Below are positions 1 through 9,483 of a stretch of DNA of 64,000 nt, one piece after another (within the stretch, counting starts at the first letter, position 1; each line of letters starts with the position of its first letter). The stretch covers positions 62,001 through 126,000 of the forward strand of contig CANPOY010000001.1 in NCBI GenBank assembly GCA_947575805.1, written 5' to 3'. The notes below the pieces were generated by a model. That model ran no database searches, was not told the origin of the DNA, and worked only from the letters and a program-made list of their open reading frames with translations. The translations under genes and the position numbers were made by a program. Source of the stretch: an uncultured Lachnospiraceae bacterium (GTDB lineage Bacteria; Bacillota; Clostridia; Lachnospirales; Lachnospiraceae).

Positions 1-473
1 GCCGCCTCGTTAAAGTCCCCGCCGCAGTAGCTGTCCAGGATTTCCATGTGCCTGCGCTTATTCAGAAGTGACTGATGTTCATGCTGGCCGTGAATATCGA
101 TCAGCACCTCCGCCAGTTCTTTTACCTGCTTTGCCGTCACGGTCTCGCCGTTGATCCTGCAGACACTTTTTCCCGTCTGCATCTTACGGCTGATGATCAC
201 CGTACCGTCTTCCGACTCCTCCAGCTCCATCTGCGCCAGCTTGTCCCGCACACCCGGACTGTCCCCTTCGAAGATCAGCTCTACCAGAGCATTCTCCGCC
301 CCCGTGCGCAGCATATCCTTTTCAAATTTTCCTCCCAACGCCAGATTGATGCTGCCGATCAGCAGGGACTTACCCGCCCCTGTCTCACCTGTGAGAATAT
401 TCAGCCCAGGACCAAATTCAACCTCCGTCTCCCGGATCAGCGCCAGATTTTTTACATGTAAACTTTGCAGCAT
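1..473 (-). CDS. recN: DNA repair protein RecN (N-terminal part; the 3' end lies off the window)
   Basis: Minus-strand translation MLQSLHVKNLALIRETEVEFGPGLNILTGETGAGKSLLIGSINLALGG... has the RecN Walker A region. Confidence 0.9.
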   Translation of the reverse strand, partial: MLQSLHVKNLALIRETEVEFGPGLNILTGETGAGKSLLIGSINLALGGKFEKDMLRTGAENALVELIFEGDSPGVRDKLAQMELEESEDGTVIISRKMQTGKSVCRINGETVTAKQVKELAEVLIDIHGQHEHQSLLNKRRHMEILDSYCGGDFNEA

Positions 474-515
474 ATATTTAACCTTCCCGTCATGCCGACC
501 ACATTATTGTTTCTC

Positions 516-971
516 TCACCGCAGAAGCCTTTCCAGCTTATCCATTAAGATACCGGTTTCTTCCACGGTGCGCACCGCCACAAAGATCGTATCGTCTCCC
601 GCGATACAGCCCACTACCTCATCATACCGCAGGGCATCCAGCGCTGCGGCCACTGCCATGGCCATACCGGAAACCGTCTTGACTACCAGAATATTCCGGG
701 CCATATCCATGGAAACAAAGCCGTCCCGGAGAACACGGATATACTTGTCGCCCATATGCCCGTCCCCCTGATCCAGAATCACGTATTTCTGCCTGCCGTC
801 CCCCGTGGAAATCTTGGAAAGCTTCATCTCCCGTATATCCCTGGAAACAGTGGCCTGAGTCACGGTATAGCCCGCATCCCGCAGCCTGCCTGCCAGTTCC
901 TCCTGCGTCTCCACATCATATTTTTGAATGATCTCCGCGATCTTGTCATGTCGATTTTTTTTCATTGCCAT
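516..971 (-). CDS. argR: Arginine repressor ArgR/AhrC
   Basis: 151 aa, N-terminal wHTH (RHDKIAEIIQKYDVETQEELAGRLRDAGYTVTQATVSRDIREMKL) and C-terminal GTIAGDDT-like arginine-binding region. Confidence 0.93.
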   Translation of the reverse strand: MAMKKNRHDKIAEIIQKYDVETQEELAGRLRDAGYTVTQATVSRDIREMKLSKISTGDGRQKYVILDQGDGHMGDKYIRVLRDGFVSMDMARNILVVKTVSGMAMAVAAALDALRYDEVVGCIAGDDTIFVAVRTVEETGILMDKLERLLR

Positions 972-1000
972 CCCTTAATTTCTTTTCGTTTCCGTTCGTT

Positions 1001-1822
1001 TTACTCCGACATCTTTCCGTGCAGCGCCTCCAGAAAACTGACCCGATTGAGGCGCAGGAATTCCGTCACCTTCTCCGACTGCACGATCCTGATGGCCTCT
1101 CCGGTACGCAGCGGTATGCCGTGTCCTCCGTCAAAGCTTGCCTCCACGGTCTGTACACTGCCTTCTGAACCCTGAGGAATCCTGATCTCAATCACATCCT
1201 CCGGCGAGAGGATAATGCTTCTCCGGTTCAGCGTATGGGGACAGATGGGTGTCAGCATGATCAGTCTTGCCCCGGGCTCTACCAGCGGCCCCCCCGCAGA
1301 CAGATTATAGCCAGTGGATCCTGTGGGCGTGGTGACGATCATGCCGTCCGCGCTATAATCATTTAAAAACTGCCCGTTGACATAAATATCAAAGCGGATA
1401 ATCTGCAGCGGCCCCTTTCGGGAAATAACGATGTCATTCAGGGCCCAGCCCTCCTCCGTCCTGTTCCCCTCCAGAAAAGCCCTGCCATAGAGCATCATTC
1501 GGCTCTCCCTCTCGTAATCTTCCCCAATCAGCCGATCCAGCGCTTCCTCCAGATGGTCAGGCTCAATCTCTGTCATATATCCCAGAGTACCCAGATTAAC
1601 GCCGATGATGGGAATGTTCAGTTCCCTGGTTTCCCTGGCGGCCCGGAGCACAGTGCCGTCTCCCCCCAGTACGATCATACAGTCCGCCGCTCCCTTCCAG
1701 TCCACGCCCTCCGTATTAACGGATACACGCTGCCCCTTCTCTTCCAGATAACCGCGAATGCGCCCCGTGACAGACATATCCCGGTCCTTATGCCTGTTCG
1801 TATAAATCAGAAAATGCTTCAC
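1001..1822 (-). CDS. nadK: NAD kinase
   Basis: GGDGTVLRAARE and TPTGSTGYNLSAGGPLV motifs; likely GTG start at 1822 behind GGAGGGG rather than the longer ORF to 1966. Confidence 0.92.
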   Translation of the reverse strand: MKHFLIYTNRHKDRDMSVTGRIRGYLEEKGQRVSVNTEGVDWKGAADCMIVLGGDGTVLRAARETRELNIPIIGVNLGTLGYMTEIEPDHLEEALDRLIGEDYERESRMMLYGRAFLEGNRTEEGWALNDIVISRKGPLQIIRFDIYVNGQFLNDYSADGMIVTTPTGSTGYNLSAGGPLVEPGARLIMLTPICPHTLNRRSIILSPEDVIEIRIPQGSEGSVQTVEASFDGGHGIPLRTGEAIRIVQSEKVTEFLRLNRVSFLEALHGKMSE

Positions 1823-1856
1823 ACTACCCCTCCATGATTCCGCCTCGCGGAATCCT

Positions 1857-2714
1857 TTACCGCTTTTCCATTTTATGAGAGTTCTCCACCGTCTCCCGGA
1901 TGAGCCTCTGCCATTCTGCGGTTCCGGAGAGACTGCTTCCGGGTTCATAAGCCTTCCCGGGCGCATCCGGCTGCACCCCGTTTTCCTTCCTGAGATGCAG
2001 AAGATACTCTATATTTCCCTCCGGCCCTCTGATGGGGGAATATTCCAGGTGCAGCGGCCGAAAGCCGATACTGTCGGCGTAATCCACGATCCCTTCAATA
2101 ACCTCCCGGTGGATGGCCGGTTCCCTGACTACGCCGTTCTTTCCCACCTTTTCCCTGCCGGCTTCAAACTGTGGCTTGATCAGGCACACCATCTCGCCGT
2201 CTGCCTTGAGCAGATTGCGGGCCGGAATCAATATCTTTGTCAGGGAAATAAAGGAAACGTCCACGCTGGCAAAATCCAGCTCGTCCTCTATGTCCTCCCG
2301 GACCACATAGCGGAAGTTGGTCTGTTCCATGCAGACCACCCTCGCATCGTTTCTCAGCTTCCAGGCAAGCTGCCCGTGCCCCACGTCTACGGAATATACC
2401 TTTGCCGCTCCGTTTTGCAGCATACAATCGGTAAAACCTCCTGTGGATGCCCCGATGTCCATACAGATCTTACCTTCCAGCGCGAGACCCCATACCTCCA
2501 TGGCCTTCTCCAGCTTTAAGCCGCCACGGCTCACATATTTCAGGGCATGCTCCCTGACCTCAATCTGTATTTTACTCTCGTCAAAAAAGGTTCCTGCCTT
2601 GTCCTCCTTCTGGCCGTTGACATAGACATTCCCCGACATGATGACAGCCCTGGCCTTCTCCCTGGAGTCCGCACAGCCCCTTTTTACCAGAATCACATCC
2701 AACCGCTCTTTCAC
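1857..2714 (-). CDS. tlyA: TlyA family rRNA (cytidine-2'-O)-methyltransferase
   Basis: S4 domain (RLDVILVKRGCADSREKARAVIMSGNVYVNG) plus FtsJ-like MTase (DIGASTGGFTDCMLQNGA). Confidence 0.93.
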   Translation of the reverse strand: MKERLDVILVKRGCADSREKARAVIMSGNVYVNGQKEDKAGTFFDESKIQIEVREHALKYVSRGGLKLEKAMEVWGLALEGKICMDIGASTGGFTDCMLQNGAAKVYSVDVGHGQLAWKLRNDARVVCMEQTNFRYVVREDIEDELDFASVDVSFISLTKILIPARNLLKADGEMVCLIKPQFEAGREKVGKNGVVREPAIHREVIEGIVDYADSIGFRPLHLEYSPIRGPEGNIEYLLHLRKENGVQPDAPGKAYEPGSSLSGTAEWQRLIRETVENSHKMEKR

Positions 2715-2731
2715 CCGTTTACTCCTTATAA

Positions 2732-4603
2732 CTATTTCGAAGCTGTCTTCTCCAGCACCTGGCAGATCCGCTGCACGATGCTGTCCGCATCTATGCCGAT
2801 CTCCCTTTTCAGTGCCTCCACGTCCCCATGCTCCACATACGCGTCAGGTATGCCGATATTCAGACATAAATTCCGAAGCCCGTCCCTGTTCAGACAGTCC
2901 AGCACCTTCTCTCCGTAACCCCCGGTTAAGACATTTTCTTCCAAAGTGACAATCAGCATATGGTCACGACAGGCCTCCCTTACCGCCTCTTCGTCGATAG
3001 GCTTTACGAAACGCGCATTAATCAGGCTGACACCGTAACCCCTGCCCTTCAGCTGCTTTCTGACATCTTCCGCTGTCCTCACCATGCTTCCCACGGCAAA
3101 CAGGGCAATTTCCCACTCCCGATAGATCCATTCCGCCTTTCCCGGCTCAACAGGAGCCCTGAAGTCCTTCAGGCCATCGTAAGCCTGGCCCCTGGGATAG
3201 CGCACCGCTACAGGCGCATTATAAGCCACGGCAAATTTCATCATGTCCGAAAGTTCCCATTTATTCTTAGGAGCGCAGACACAGATATTCGGAATGCCCG
3301 TCAAATATGTAAAATCAAAAATACCCTGATGGGTCTCTCCGTCATTTCCCACCAGCCCCGCCCTGTCAATGGCAAAAATGACAGGCAGATTCTGGATACA
3401 GACATCATGGAGAATCTGGTCGTAAGCACGCTGCAGAAAGGAGGAATATACCGCCACCACCGGCTTTAACCCCCCTGCCGCCAGGCCGGCAGCAAAGGTA
3501 ACCGCATGCTCTTCGGCGATTCCCACATCGAAAAAGCGGTCCGGATACATATTGCGGAAGCGCTTCAGCCCCGTCCCGTCCGGCATGGCAGCCGTTACCG
3601 CCACGATTCTCTCCTCCCGCTGCCCCAGCTTGCACATGACTGTGGAAAACACATCCGTATAATTTGCCACCGTCCTTGGTTTTTTGGGCAGGCCCGTCTC
3701 TATGTTAAAGGGCTCTGCACCGTGAAATCTGGCCGGATGCCGTTCCGCAGGAACATATCCCTTGCCCTTCTGGGTCAAGGCATGTATCAGCACCGGGCCC
3801 TTGACACGCCTGGCCTCGCCTATGACACGCACAAGTCCCTCAATGTCATGCCCGTCAACGGGACCGAGATACGTAACTCCCATATCCTCAAAAAGCATTC
3901 CCGGTATCACCATCTGTTTGAAGCTGCTCTTCACCCTGCGGATCGTTTTGATCGTACTGTCCCCCCGCTTTGTCCCCCTCAAGGCATGGAGGATACCTGC
4001 TTTCAGGTCCAGATAACCGGTGGCGGTACGCACATTATTCAGATATTTTGACATTCCCCCCACATTTTCCGAAATAGACATATTGTTGTCATTGAGGATC
4101 ACAATAAAATTTGTTTCCAGCTTCGCTGCATTATTTAAGGCTTCATAGGCCATACCACCCGTCAGGGAGCCGTCACCGATAACAGCAACAACGGTATTGC
4201 TTCCTCCCCGGATGTCTCTGGCCTTGACCAGGCCCAGACCCGCAGAGATCGACGTGGAGCTGTGGCCCGTATCAAATACGTCGCAGCAGCTTTCCTTTCT
4301 CTTGGGGAAGCCGCTCATACCGTGAAACTGGCGCAAGGAATCAAAACCCTCCTTCCTGCCGGTCAGGATCTTGTGAGTGTAGGATTGATGGCCCACATCC
4401 CAGATAATCTTATCCTCAGGCAGGTTCAGTGCCAGATGCAGTGCCATGGTCAGCTCAACCGCTCCCAGATTGGATCCCAGATGCCCTCCGGTGACGCTGA
4501 TCTTTTCAATCAAAAATTTTCTGATTTCCTGTGCAAGTTCGCCCCAGTCTTCCCTGTCGATCTTCTTTATGTCATTTATCTTCTCTATCTTATCCAGAAA
4601 CAT
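2732..4603 (-). CDS. dxs: 1-deoxy-D-xylulose-5-phosphate synthase
   Basis: 623 aa with typical DXS motifs (GHQSYTHKILTGR, GDGSLTGGMAYEALNNA, DRAGLVGNDGETHQG). Confidence 0.96.
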   Translation of the reverse strand: MFLDKIEKINDIKKIDREDWGELAQEIRKFLIEKISVTGGHLGSNLGAVELTMALHLALNLPEDKIIWDVGHQSYTHKILTGRKEGFDSLRQFHGMSGFPKRKESCCDVFDTGHSSTSISAGLGLVKARDIRGGSNTVVAVIGDGSLTGGMAYEALNNAAKLETNFIVILNDNNMSISENVGGMSKYLNNVRTATGYLDLKAGILHALRGTKRGDSTIKTIRRVKSSFKQMVIPGMLFEDMGVTYLGPVDGHDIEGLVRVIGEARRVKGPVLIHALTQKGKGYVPAERHPARFHGAEPFNIETGLPKKPRTVANYTDVFSTVMCKLGQREERIVAVTAAMPDGTGLKRFRNMYPDRFFDVGIAEEHAVTFAAGLAAGGLKPVVAVYSSFLQRAYDQILHDVCIQNLPVIFAIDRAGLVGNDGETHQGIFDFTYLTGIPNICVCAPKNKWELSDMMKFAVAYNAPVAVRYPRGQAYDGLKDFRAPVEPGKAEWIYREWEIALFAVGSMVRTAEDVRKQLKGRGYGVSLINARFVKPIDEEAVREACRDHMLIVTLEENVLTGGYGEKVLDCLNRDGLRNLCLNIGIPDAYVEHGDVEALKREIGIDADSIVQRICQVLEKTASK

Positions 4604-4630
4604 TCTCTGTGCCTTTCCGCGACGAACTTC

Positions 4631-5557
4631 TTACTTTGTGCGATGAATCAGCGACAAAATCAGTTCCTTTAAAAAACTGTGCTCGCCTGTAAATCCGTCC
4701 AGAATCCGGACCGCCTCGTCGGACAATGCTGTCACATCCTCCCTGGCCTGCTCCAATCCTTTCCAGGTCACATAGGTCTGTTTTCCGTTCTGTGCGTCGC
4801 TTCCCACAGGCTTTCCCAATTCGGCGCTGTCCCCTGTCACGTCCAGTATATCATCCTGAATCTGGAAAGCAATTCCTACATTATAGCCGCATTTCTCCAG
4901 GGCATCTATCTGTTCCTGCCCTGCACCTGCCAGAATGGCGCCCACAGTCATAGCCGCCTGGATCAGCGCCGCCGTCTTATGCTCATGAATAAACAACAGC
5001 TGTTCTTCTGATAAGGGAGCGGACTGGCCTTCCGCCTCAATATCCGCCGTCTGACCGCCGATCATACCATAAATCCCGGCCTTCCGCGAAAGTGTCACAA
5101 ACGCCGCTGCCGCCCTGCCCATATGCTCTTGGGAAGGACACCGCAAAAAGCTTTTCGCTGCCGTTTCAAAGGCATAGTTCAAAAGCCCGTCCCCTGCCAG
5201 GATGCCCATGGCTTCCCCGTACACCGACCAGGTGGTCTTCCTGCCCCGGCGATACTCATCGTTATCCATGGCCGGAAGATCGTCATGCACCAGCGAATAC
5301 GTATGGATCATCTCAATTGCTGCCAGAAAAGGCTCCACGGACTCCCGCTCCTCTTCTCTGCCGCCGCACATCAGAAAGGCCTCCCACATCAGTATGGGCC
5401 GCAGGCGTTTCCCTCCAGCCCTGACGCTGTAATTCATCGCCTCGATCACAGTCTTCTGCCTGCCTTCCTCGACGGGAAGGTATTTTTCCAGAATCCCGTT
5501 GATCTCCTTTGCCCTATTTTCCAGCGTAACCCTGAATTCACTGTTCCCCATATTCAA
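4631..5557 (-). CDS. ispA: Polyprenyl (farnesyl/geranyl) diphosphate synthase
   Basis: GGKRLRP, DDLPAMD and QIQDDILD motifs. Confidence 0.93.
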   Translation of the reverse strand: MNMGNSEFRVTLENRAKEINGILEKYLPVEEGRQKTVIEAMNYSVRAGGKRLRPILMWEAFLMCGGREEERESVEPFLAAIEMIHTYSLVHDDLPAMDNDEYRRGRKTTWSVYGEAMGILAGDGLLNYAFETAAKSFLRCPSQEHMGRAAAAFVTLSRKAGIYGMIGGQTADIEAEGQSAPLSEEQLLFIHEHKTAALIQAAMTVGAILAGAGQEQIDALEKCGYNVGIAFQIQDDILDVTGDSAELGKPVGSDAQNGKQTYVTWKGLEQAREDVTALSDEAVRILDGFTGEHSFLKELILSLIHRTK

Positions 5558-5780
5558 ATCCCTCCAACTGTCCTTCCTCCGTAAGCTTCAACACCCGCTT
5601 CTCCACACGGTCAATCTGATCGTTGCAGAGCTTCAGAAGCTCCATGCCGCTGCTGTACGCCCTGAAAGCATCCTCCAGGGAAATATCCTCACTTTCCAGC
5701 CTCTCCAGAATTTCCTCCAGCCCCTTAAAATTCTCCTCCAGGCTGCGCTCCTTCTTCTCTTCTGCCATACTAACCTCCAT
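5538..5780 (-). CDS. xseB: Exodeoxyribonuclease VII small subunit
   Basis: 80 aa, SLEENFKGLEEILERLESEDISLEDAFRAYSSGMELLKLCN. Confidence 0.9.
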   Translation of the reverse strand: MEVSMAEEKKERSLEENFKGLEEILERLESEDISLEDAFRAYSSGMELLKLCNDQIDRVEKRVLKLTEEGQLEGFEYGEQ

Positions 5781-5829
5781 GCCGCAGCTTTGCCGCGGGC
5801 GAAAACTGCCAAAAGCAGCTAGAAATCCT

Positions 5830-7035
5830 TTATACCTTCACGCTGCAAACCTTTGCCTCAAAGCTTCCGTCTGTCACCCGGACCGTCACAATCCGGCCCA
5901 CTTCTACTTGCTGCACGGATCTTATGCTTCTGCCATCCTGATCCGATACGTAAGAGTAGCCGCTGCTTAACTTTTCCAGAGGGGAAAGTCCCTTCATCCT
6001 CTGGATATAAAGCTCCAGCTCATGGCGCCTGACCTCCAGCAGCCGCTTCATACGGTGCTGCAGATGCTCCTCCATGCCAATCAGCCGCATCTTCCTTTCC
6101 CGGATCCTCCCTGCCGGGCTGTCCGCCCTCAGCCTCAGCTCTGCCTGCTTCGCAGCCGTACGGCTGTCCCGCAGCTTTCGCTGCATGAGACGCTGCAGCT
6201 CGCTTCTGTCCGTCTGCAGTATCTCCAAAATTTCACGAATATCCGCTACTGCCAGCTCCGCCGCCGCGGAAGGAGTAGGCGCCCGCAAATCGGCCACAAA
6301 ATCTATGATCGTAGTGTCCGTCTCGTGTCCTACCGCCGAAATGACCGGCACGGAGCAATCAAACACCGCCTGGGCTACCTCTCTCTGATTGAAGGCCCAG
6401 AGATCCTCAATGGATCCGCCGCCTCTGCCCACAATCATCACGTCAACCCCCGCCTGCTCCAGCATCCGAATGCCCTGTACCACACTGGAAGCCGCCGCTT
6501 CCCCCTGTACAATGGCAGGGTACAGTATAATCTGCACATACGGATTCCGCCTCCCGGCTATCTGGATAATATCCCTCACGGCCGCTCCCGTGTCAGCAGT
6601 CACCACCCCCAGAGTCCGGATGTATCTGGGAATCGGCTGTTTATACTCCGGGGAAAACATACCGGATTCCTCCAGCTCCCGCTTAAGCTGCTCAAATTTC
6701 TCATACAGAAGACCGCTTCCGTCAAGGATAATCTGCTTGGCATACAGCTGATACTTGCCATCCCTGGCGTATACATCAACGCTGCCGCCCACAATCACCT
6801 GCTGTCCCTGAGCCAAACGAAAAGAAAGACCCGTGCGGTTGCCTGCGAACATAACACAGTTCACCACTCCCTCAGGGTCCTTTAACGTAAAGTAAATATG
6901 TCCGGAGGCATGATATTTGCAATTGCTTACCTCTCCTTTGACGAACAGGCTCTGCAGCAGATAATCCTGCGTAAACATATTTTTGATATATGAATTCAGT
7001 TGTCCTACAGTATAAACGCTTCGAATATCAATCAC
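5830..7035 (-). CDS. xseA: Exodeoxyribonuclease VII large subunit
   Basis: OB-fold N-terminus; VVTADTGAAVRDI; GRGGGSIEDLWAFN. Confidence 0.95.
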   Translation of the reverse strand: MIDIRSVYTVGQLNSYIKNMFTQDYLLQSLFVKGEVSNCKYHASGHIYFTLKDPEGVVNCVMFAGNRTGLSFRLAQGQQVIVGGSVDVYARDGKYQLYAKQIILDGSGLLYEKFEQLKRELEESGMFSPEYKQPIPRYIRTLGVVTADTGAAVRDIIQIAGRRNPYVQIILYPAIVQGEAAASSVVQGIRMLEQAGVDVMIVGRGGGSIEDLWAFNQREVAQAVFDCSVPVISAVGHETDTTIIDFVADLRAPTPSAAAELAVADIREILEILQTDRSELQRLMQRKLRDSRTAAKQAELRLRADSPAGRIRERKMRLIGMEEHLQHRMKRLLEVRRHELELYIQRMKGLSPLEKLSSGYSYVSDQDGRSIRSVQQVEVGRIVTVRVTDGSFEAKVCSVKV

Positions 7036-7438
7036 CCAGCTTTATTATTTTTGCCAGAATAGCATTCACGAAACCGCCGGAATTCTCCTGACCGTACTTT
7101 TTGGCAAGCTCCACCGCCTCGTCAATAGCCACTCTGGGCGGAATGTCGTCGTCAAGGCGCATCTCATATACCGCCAGTCTCAGGATGGCAAGCTCCGCTT
7201 TCCCCATGCGGGCGGTATCCCAGCCCTCCGTATTGTCGTTAATCAGCTTGTCTATCTCCGGAATCTTCTCGCAGATCAGATTGCATCTCTCTTCAATATA
7301 ATCAAAATCCTTCTGCAAACTGACTGCCTCATTGCCTTCCAGAAACAGCTTTATCTGTCTGGGCATATCCGCCGGCAAATGGAATTCCGCCTGAAATAAA
7401 AGCAAGAAAACCTGCTCTCTCTGCTCATGTCGTCCCAT
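7028..7438 (-). CDS. nusB: Transcription antitermination factor NusB
   Basis: 136 aa; LAILRLAVYEMRLDDDIPPRVAIDEAVELAKKYG and FVNAILAKI. Confidence 0.93.
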   Translation of the reverse strand: MGRHEQREQVFLLLFQAEFHLPADMPRQIKLFLEGNEAVSLQKDFDYIEERCNLICEKIPEIDKLINDNTEGWDTARMGKAELAILRLAVYEMRLDDDIPPRVAIDEAVELAKKYGQENSGGFVNAILAKIIKLGD

Positions 7439-7452
7439 TGTATCTTTTCCCT

Positions 7453-7845
7453 TTATTTTACCTTTACACCTGCAATCCGAATATTGACATCTGTACAGGC
7501 AAGTCCTGTCATGTTCTCAATCGCAGCCTTCACCTTAGCCTGCACCTTCTGGCAAGTAGCAGGAATGTTATAGCCATACTCCACAATTACTGCCAGATAG
7601 ACCACCACACTGTTATTCAGCACCTCTACCTTGACTCCCTTGGTCAGCTTCTTCACACCCACCCTGCTCATCAGTTCGTTGGTAATGTTGCCGGACATAG
7701 CGCTGACGCCTTCCACCTCGGTGGTGGCAAGAGATGCTATCATCGCCACAACGTCGTCCGCGATCTGCACCACTCCCACATTTTCTTCATCCTTCAGCAC
7801 CACTGTCTTTTTCTCTATGTCTTTTTCCATCTGAATTACCTCCAT
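7453..7845 (-). CDS. Asp23/Gls24 family envelope stress response protein
   Basis: VVQIADDVVAMIASLATTEVEGVSAMSG and VVYLAVIVEYGYNIPATCQKVQAKVKAAIENMTG. Confidence 0.88.
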   Translation of the reverse strand: MEVIQMEKDIEKKTVVLKDEENVGVVQIADDVVAMIASLATTEVEGVSAMSGNITNELMSRVGVKKLTKGVKVEVLNNSVVVYLAVIVEYGYNIPATCQKVQAKVKAAIENMTGLACTDVNIRIAGVKVK

Positions 7846-7890
7846 AAATCAGAATTTCCATAACACCCTTCTGCGTAAGAGCCCTGCATG

Positions 7891-8040
7891 CTCGTTTCCG
7901 CTCCGCGGATCCTCGCTCACGGGCTTTCGCACCGCTTTTCCTCGCCTTGCATGCTCGTTTCCTTCGACTGCGCAGAAACCCTGCGCCCTCGCAGTGCCCG
8001 CTCGTTTCCGCTTCGCGGATCCTCGCTCACGGGCTTTCGC
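7891..8040. repeat. Intergenic 40-bp direct repeat pair (7891-7930 and 8001-8040, one mismatch) with a degenerate partial copy between
   Basis: ctcgtttccgct[c/t]cgcggatcctcgctcacgggctttcgc occurs twice 110 bp apart. Confidence 0.85.
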
Positions 8041-8046
8041 CCTATG

Positions 8047-8109
8047 AAAAAAGTCAGATATGAATTTTCTTACATGCAAGCATGACGAAAATTCATATTT
8101 GCCTTTTTT
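8047..8109 (-). terminator. Long hairpin, probable Rho-independent terminator downstream of the 8150-9478 gene
   Basis: Minus strand: ATATGAATTTTC...GAAAATTCATAT arms with an inner CATGC/GCATG stem, followed by GACTTTTTTC. Confidence 0.55.
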
Positions 8110-8149
8110 CGCACTGCTCGATGCTATCGTGAACATTATAGCACAGGTT

Positions 8150-9478
8150 CTATTCATTTGTCACCCAAAATGTCAGTGACATCTGATTATCATTCTTTGC
8201 ATAGGCCACGGTAGCGCCCGACTCCCCCAGATAGCGGAAAATCTCGTGGTTATCAACCAATTCTGTCAATACCTCCGTATAACATTCCCAATCTGCGCAC
8301 TTTACCGTTACGTCATCCCTTCCCTGCTCCTCCGCCCTGTCGAAAAGCCCCTTCATCTGCTCCCTGTCATAGGAGGTAAACAGTGCTCCCTCGCGGAAGT
8401 AGTAGTTTGCTTCTGTTGCAGCACACTGGGGCATGGGTATATTCTCTCCCAATGTATGGGTTTTTAAAAGCTCCTCCGTGGTCACATTCAGATAATCATA
8501 ATTAATTTCCGGTATTCCCGCATTCTCTGCTTCTCCGTCCTGCTGTGTATAAGAAGCGTCCCCCCAGGTAGCGTCCACATAATAATATTCCCCGTCCACC
8601 TTCACCAGGTTCCAGGCATGTCCCTCCTGCCCTTCTCCCGACTCCACGGTTCCCAATACCAGTGTGCACTCCACCCCCAGGCGGTTCAGCAGGTACTGTA
8701 TCGCCTTGGCATAGCCCTGGCACACGGACCTGTTGTTTACAAACACGGAATAGACGTTCTGATTGTCCGGCGACGCCGGATCGTAATCCGTCTCCCTGAT
8801 GATCGTGTCGTATACATATTTTACCTTTGCGTACTGATCCGCTTCCTCGTCCGCACCGGACAATATTTTCTCCGCCGCCGCTTCGATTTCCTTCCGCCTG
8901 CCCTCTGCCGTCTCCCTGTCAATGCTGTAGGTGCCGGAAAAGGCTATGGCCGTAATTTTATCTCCTCTGGTATACCTTGTATAGGAATATCCCTCCACAT
9001 AAAATAATTCCGGATGATCGTTCAGAACGCACTGAAATATGCGATCTATATCCTCTTCGTCGCATCCGGCCGCCAGTGCCGCCGCGTCCAGCCGCTCTTT
9101 CTCTCCAAAGCTGCCCAGCGTACGCTTTATATCCTCATACCACGTCAGCTCCGCCTCGCTTAAGGTCCCGGCGGAATATTCGAACGCGCCGTCATACAGA
9201 AAGCTTTCCTTTCGGGCGGCATCCTGCTCTCCCTGGGCAACGTCTTTTCCGCCCTGGGCAGCGTCCGAACCCGGCGCACTTGCAGACGACTGCCCTGTCT
9301 CCGGGCGCCGTATATTTTCTATATTCCTTTGCCCGCCACTTCCCTGCTCCCCCACCGGTCCCGGACCTGTCACGGAAAAATCCCGCGGCACCTCCTTCAG
9401 AAGACTGCTGGCATTGCAGCCTCCCAGCAGCAACAAACAGAAAAGTAAAAACACATAATTTTTCTTCTTCATACCCAT
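8150..9478 (-). CDS. Lipoprotein with transglutaminase-like domain
   Basis: Signal peptide with lipobox LLLLGGCNAS; Cys-His-Asp core SVCQGYAKAIQYLLNRLG...EGHAWNLVKVDGEYYYVDATWGD. Confidence 0.82.
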   Translation of the reverse strand: MGMKKKNYVFLLFCLLLLGGCNASSLLKEVPRDFSVTGPGPVGEQGSGGQRNIENIRRPETGQSSASAPGSDAAQGGKDVAQGEQDAARKESFLYDGAFEYSAGTLSEAELTWYEDIKRTLGSFGEKERLDAAALAAGCDEEDIDRIFQCVLNDHPELFYVEGYSYTRYTRGDKITAIAFSGTYSIDRETAEGRRKEIEAAAEKILSGADEEADQYAKVKYVYDTIIRETDYDPASPDNQNVYSVFVNNRSVCQGYAKAIQYLLNRLGVECTLVLGTVESGEGQEGHAWNLVKVDGEYYYVDATWGDASYTQQDGEAENAGIPEINYDYLNVTTEELLKTHTLGENIPMPQCAATEANYYFREGALFTSYDREQMKGLFDRAEEQGRDDVTVKCADWECYTEVLTELVDNHEIFRYLGESGATVAYAKNDNQMSLTFWVTNE

Positions 9479-9483
9479 ACACG

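Noticed and set aside
75-771. Plus-strand ORFs opposite recN/argR and similar antisense ORFs throughout 1-17 kb and 26-64 kb
   Set aside because: Opposite strongly supported minus-strand genes; typical shadow ORFs of a moderately GC-rich coding strand with no recognisable domains.
7849-8157. Minus-strand ORF of 102 aa (RAKARERGSAKRKRAGTARAQGF...)
   Set aside because: It is a translation through the intergenic direct repeats and palindrome, with no RBS or family; better explained as noncoding repeat.
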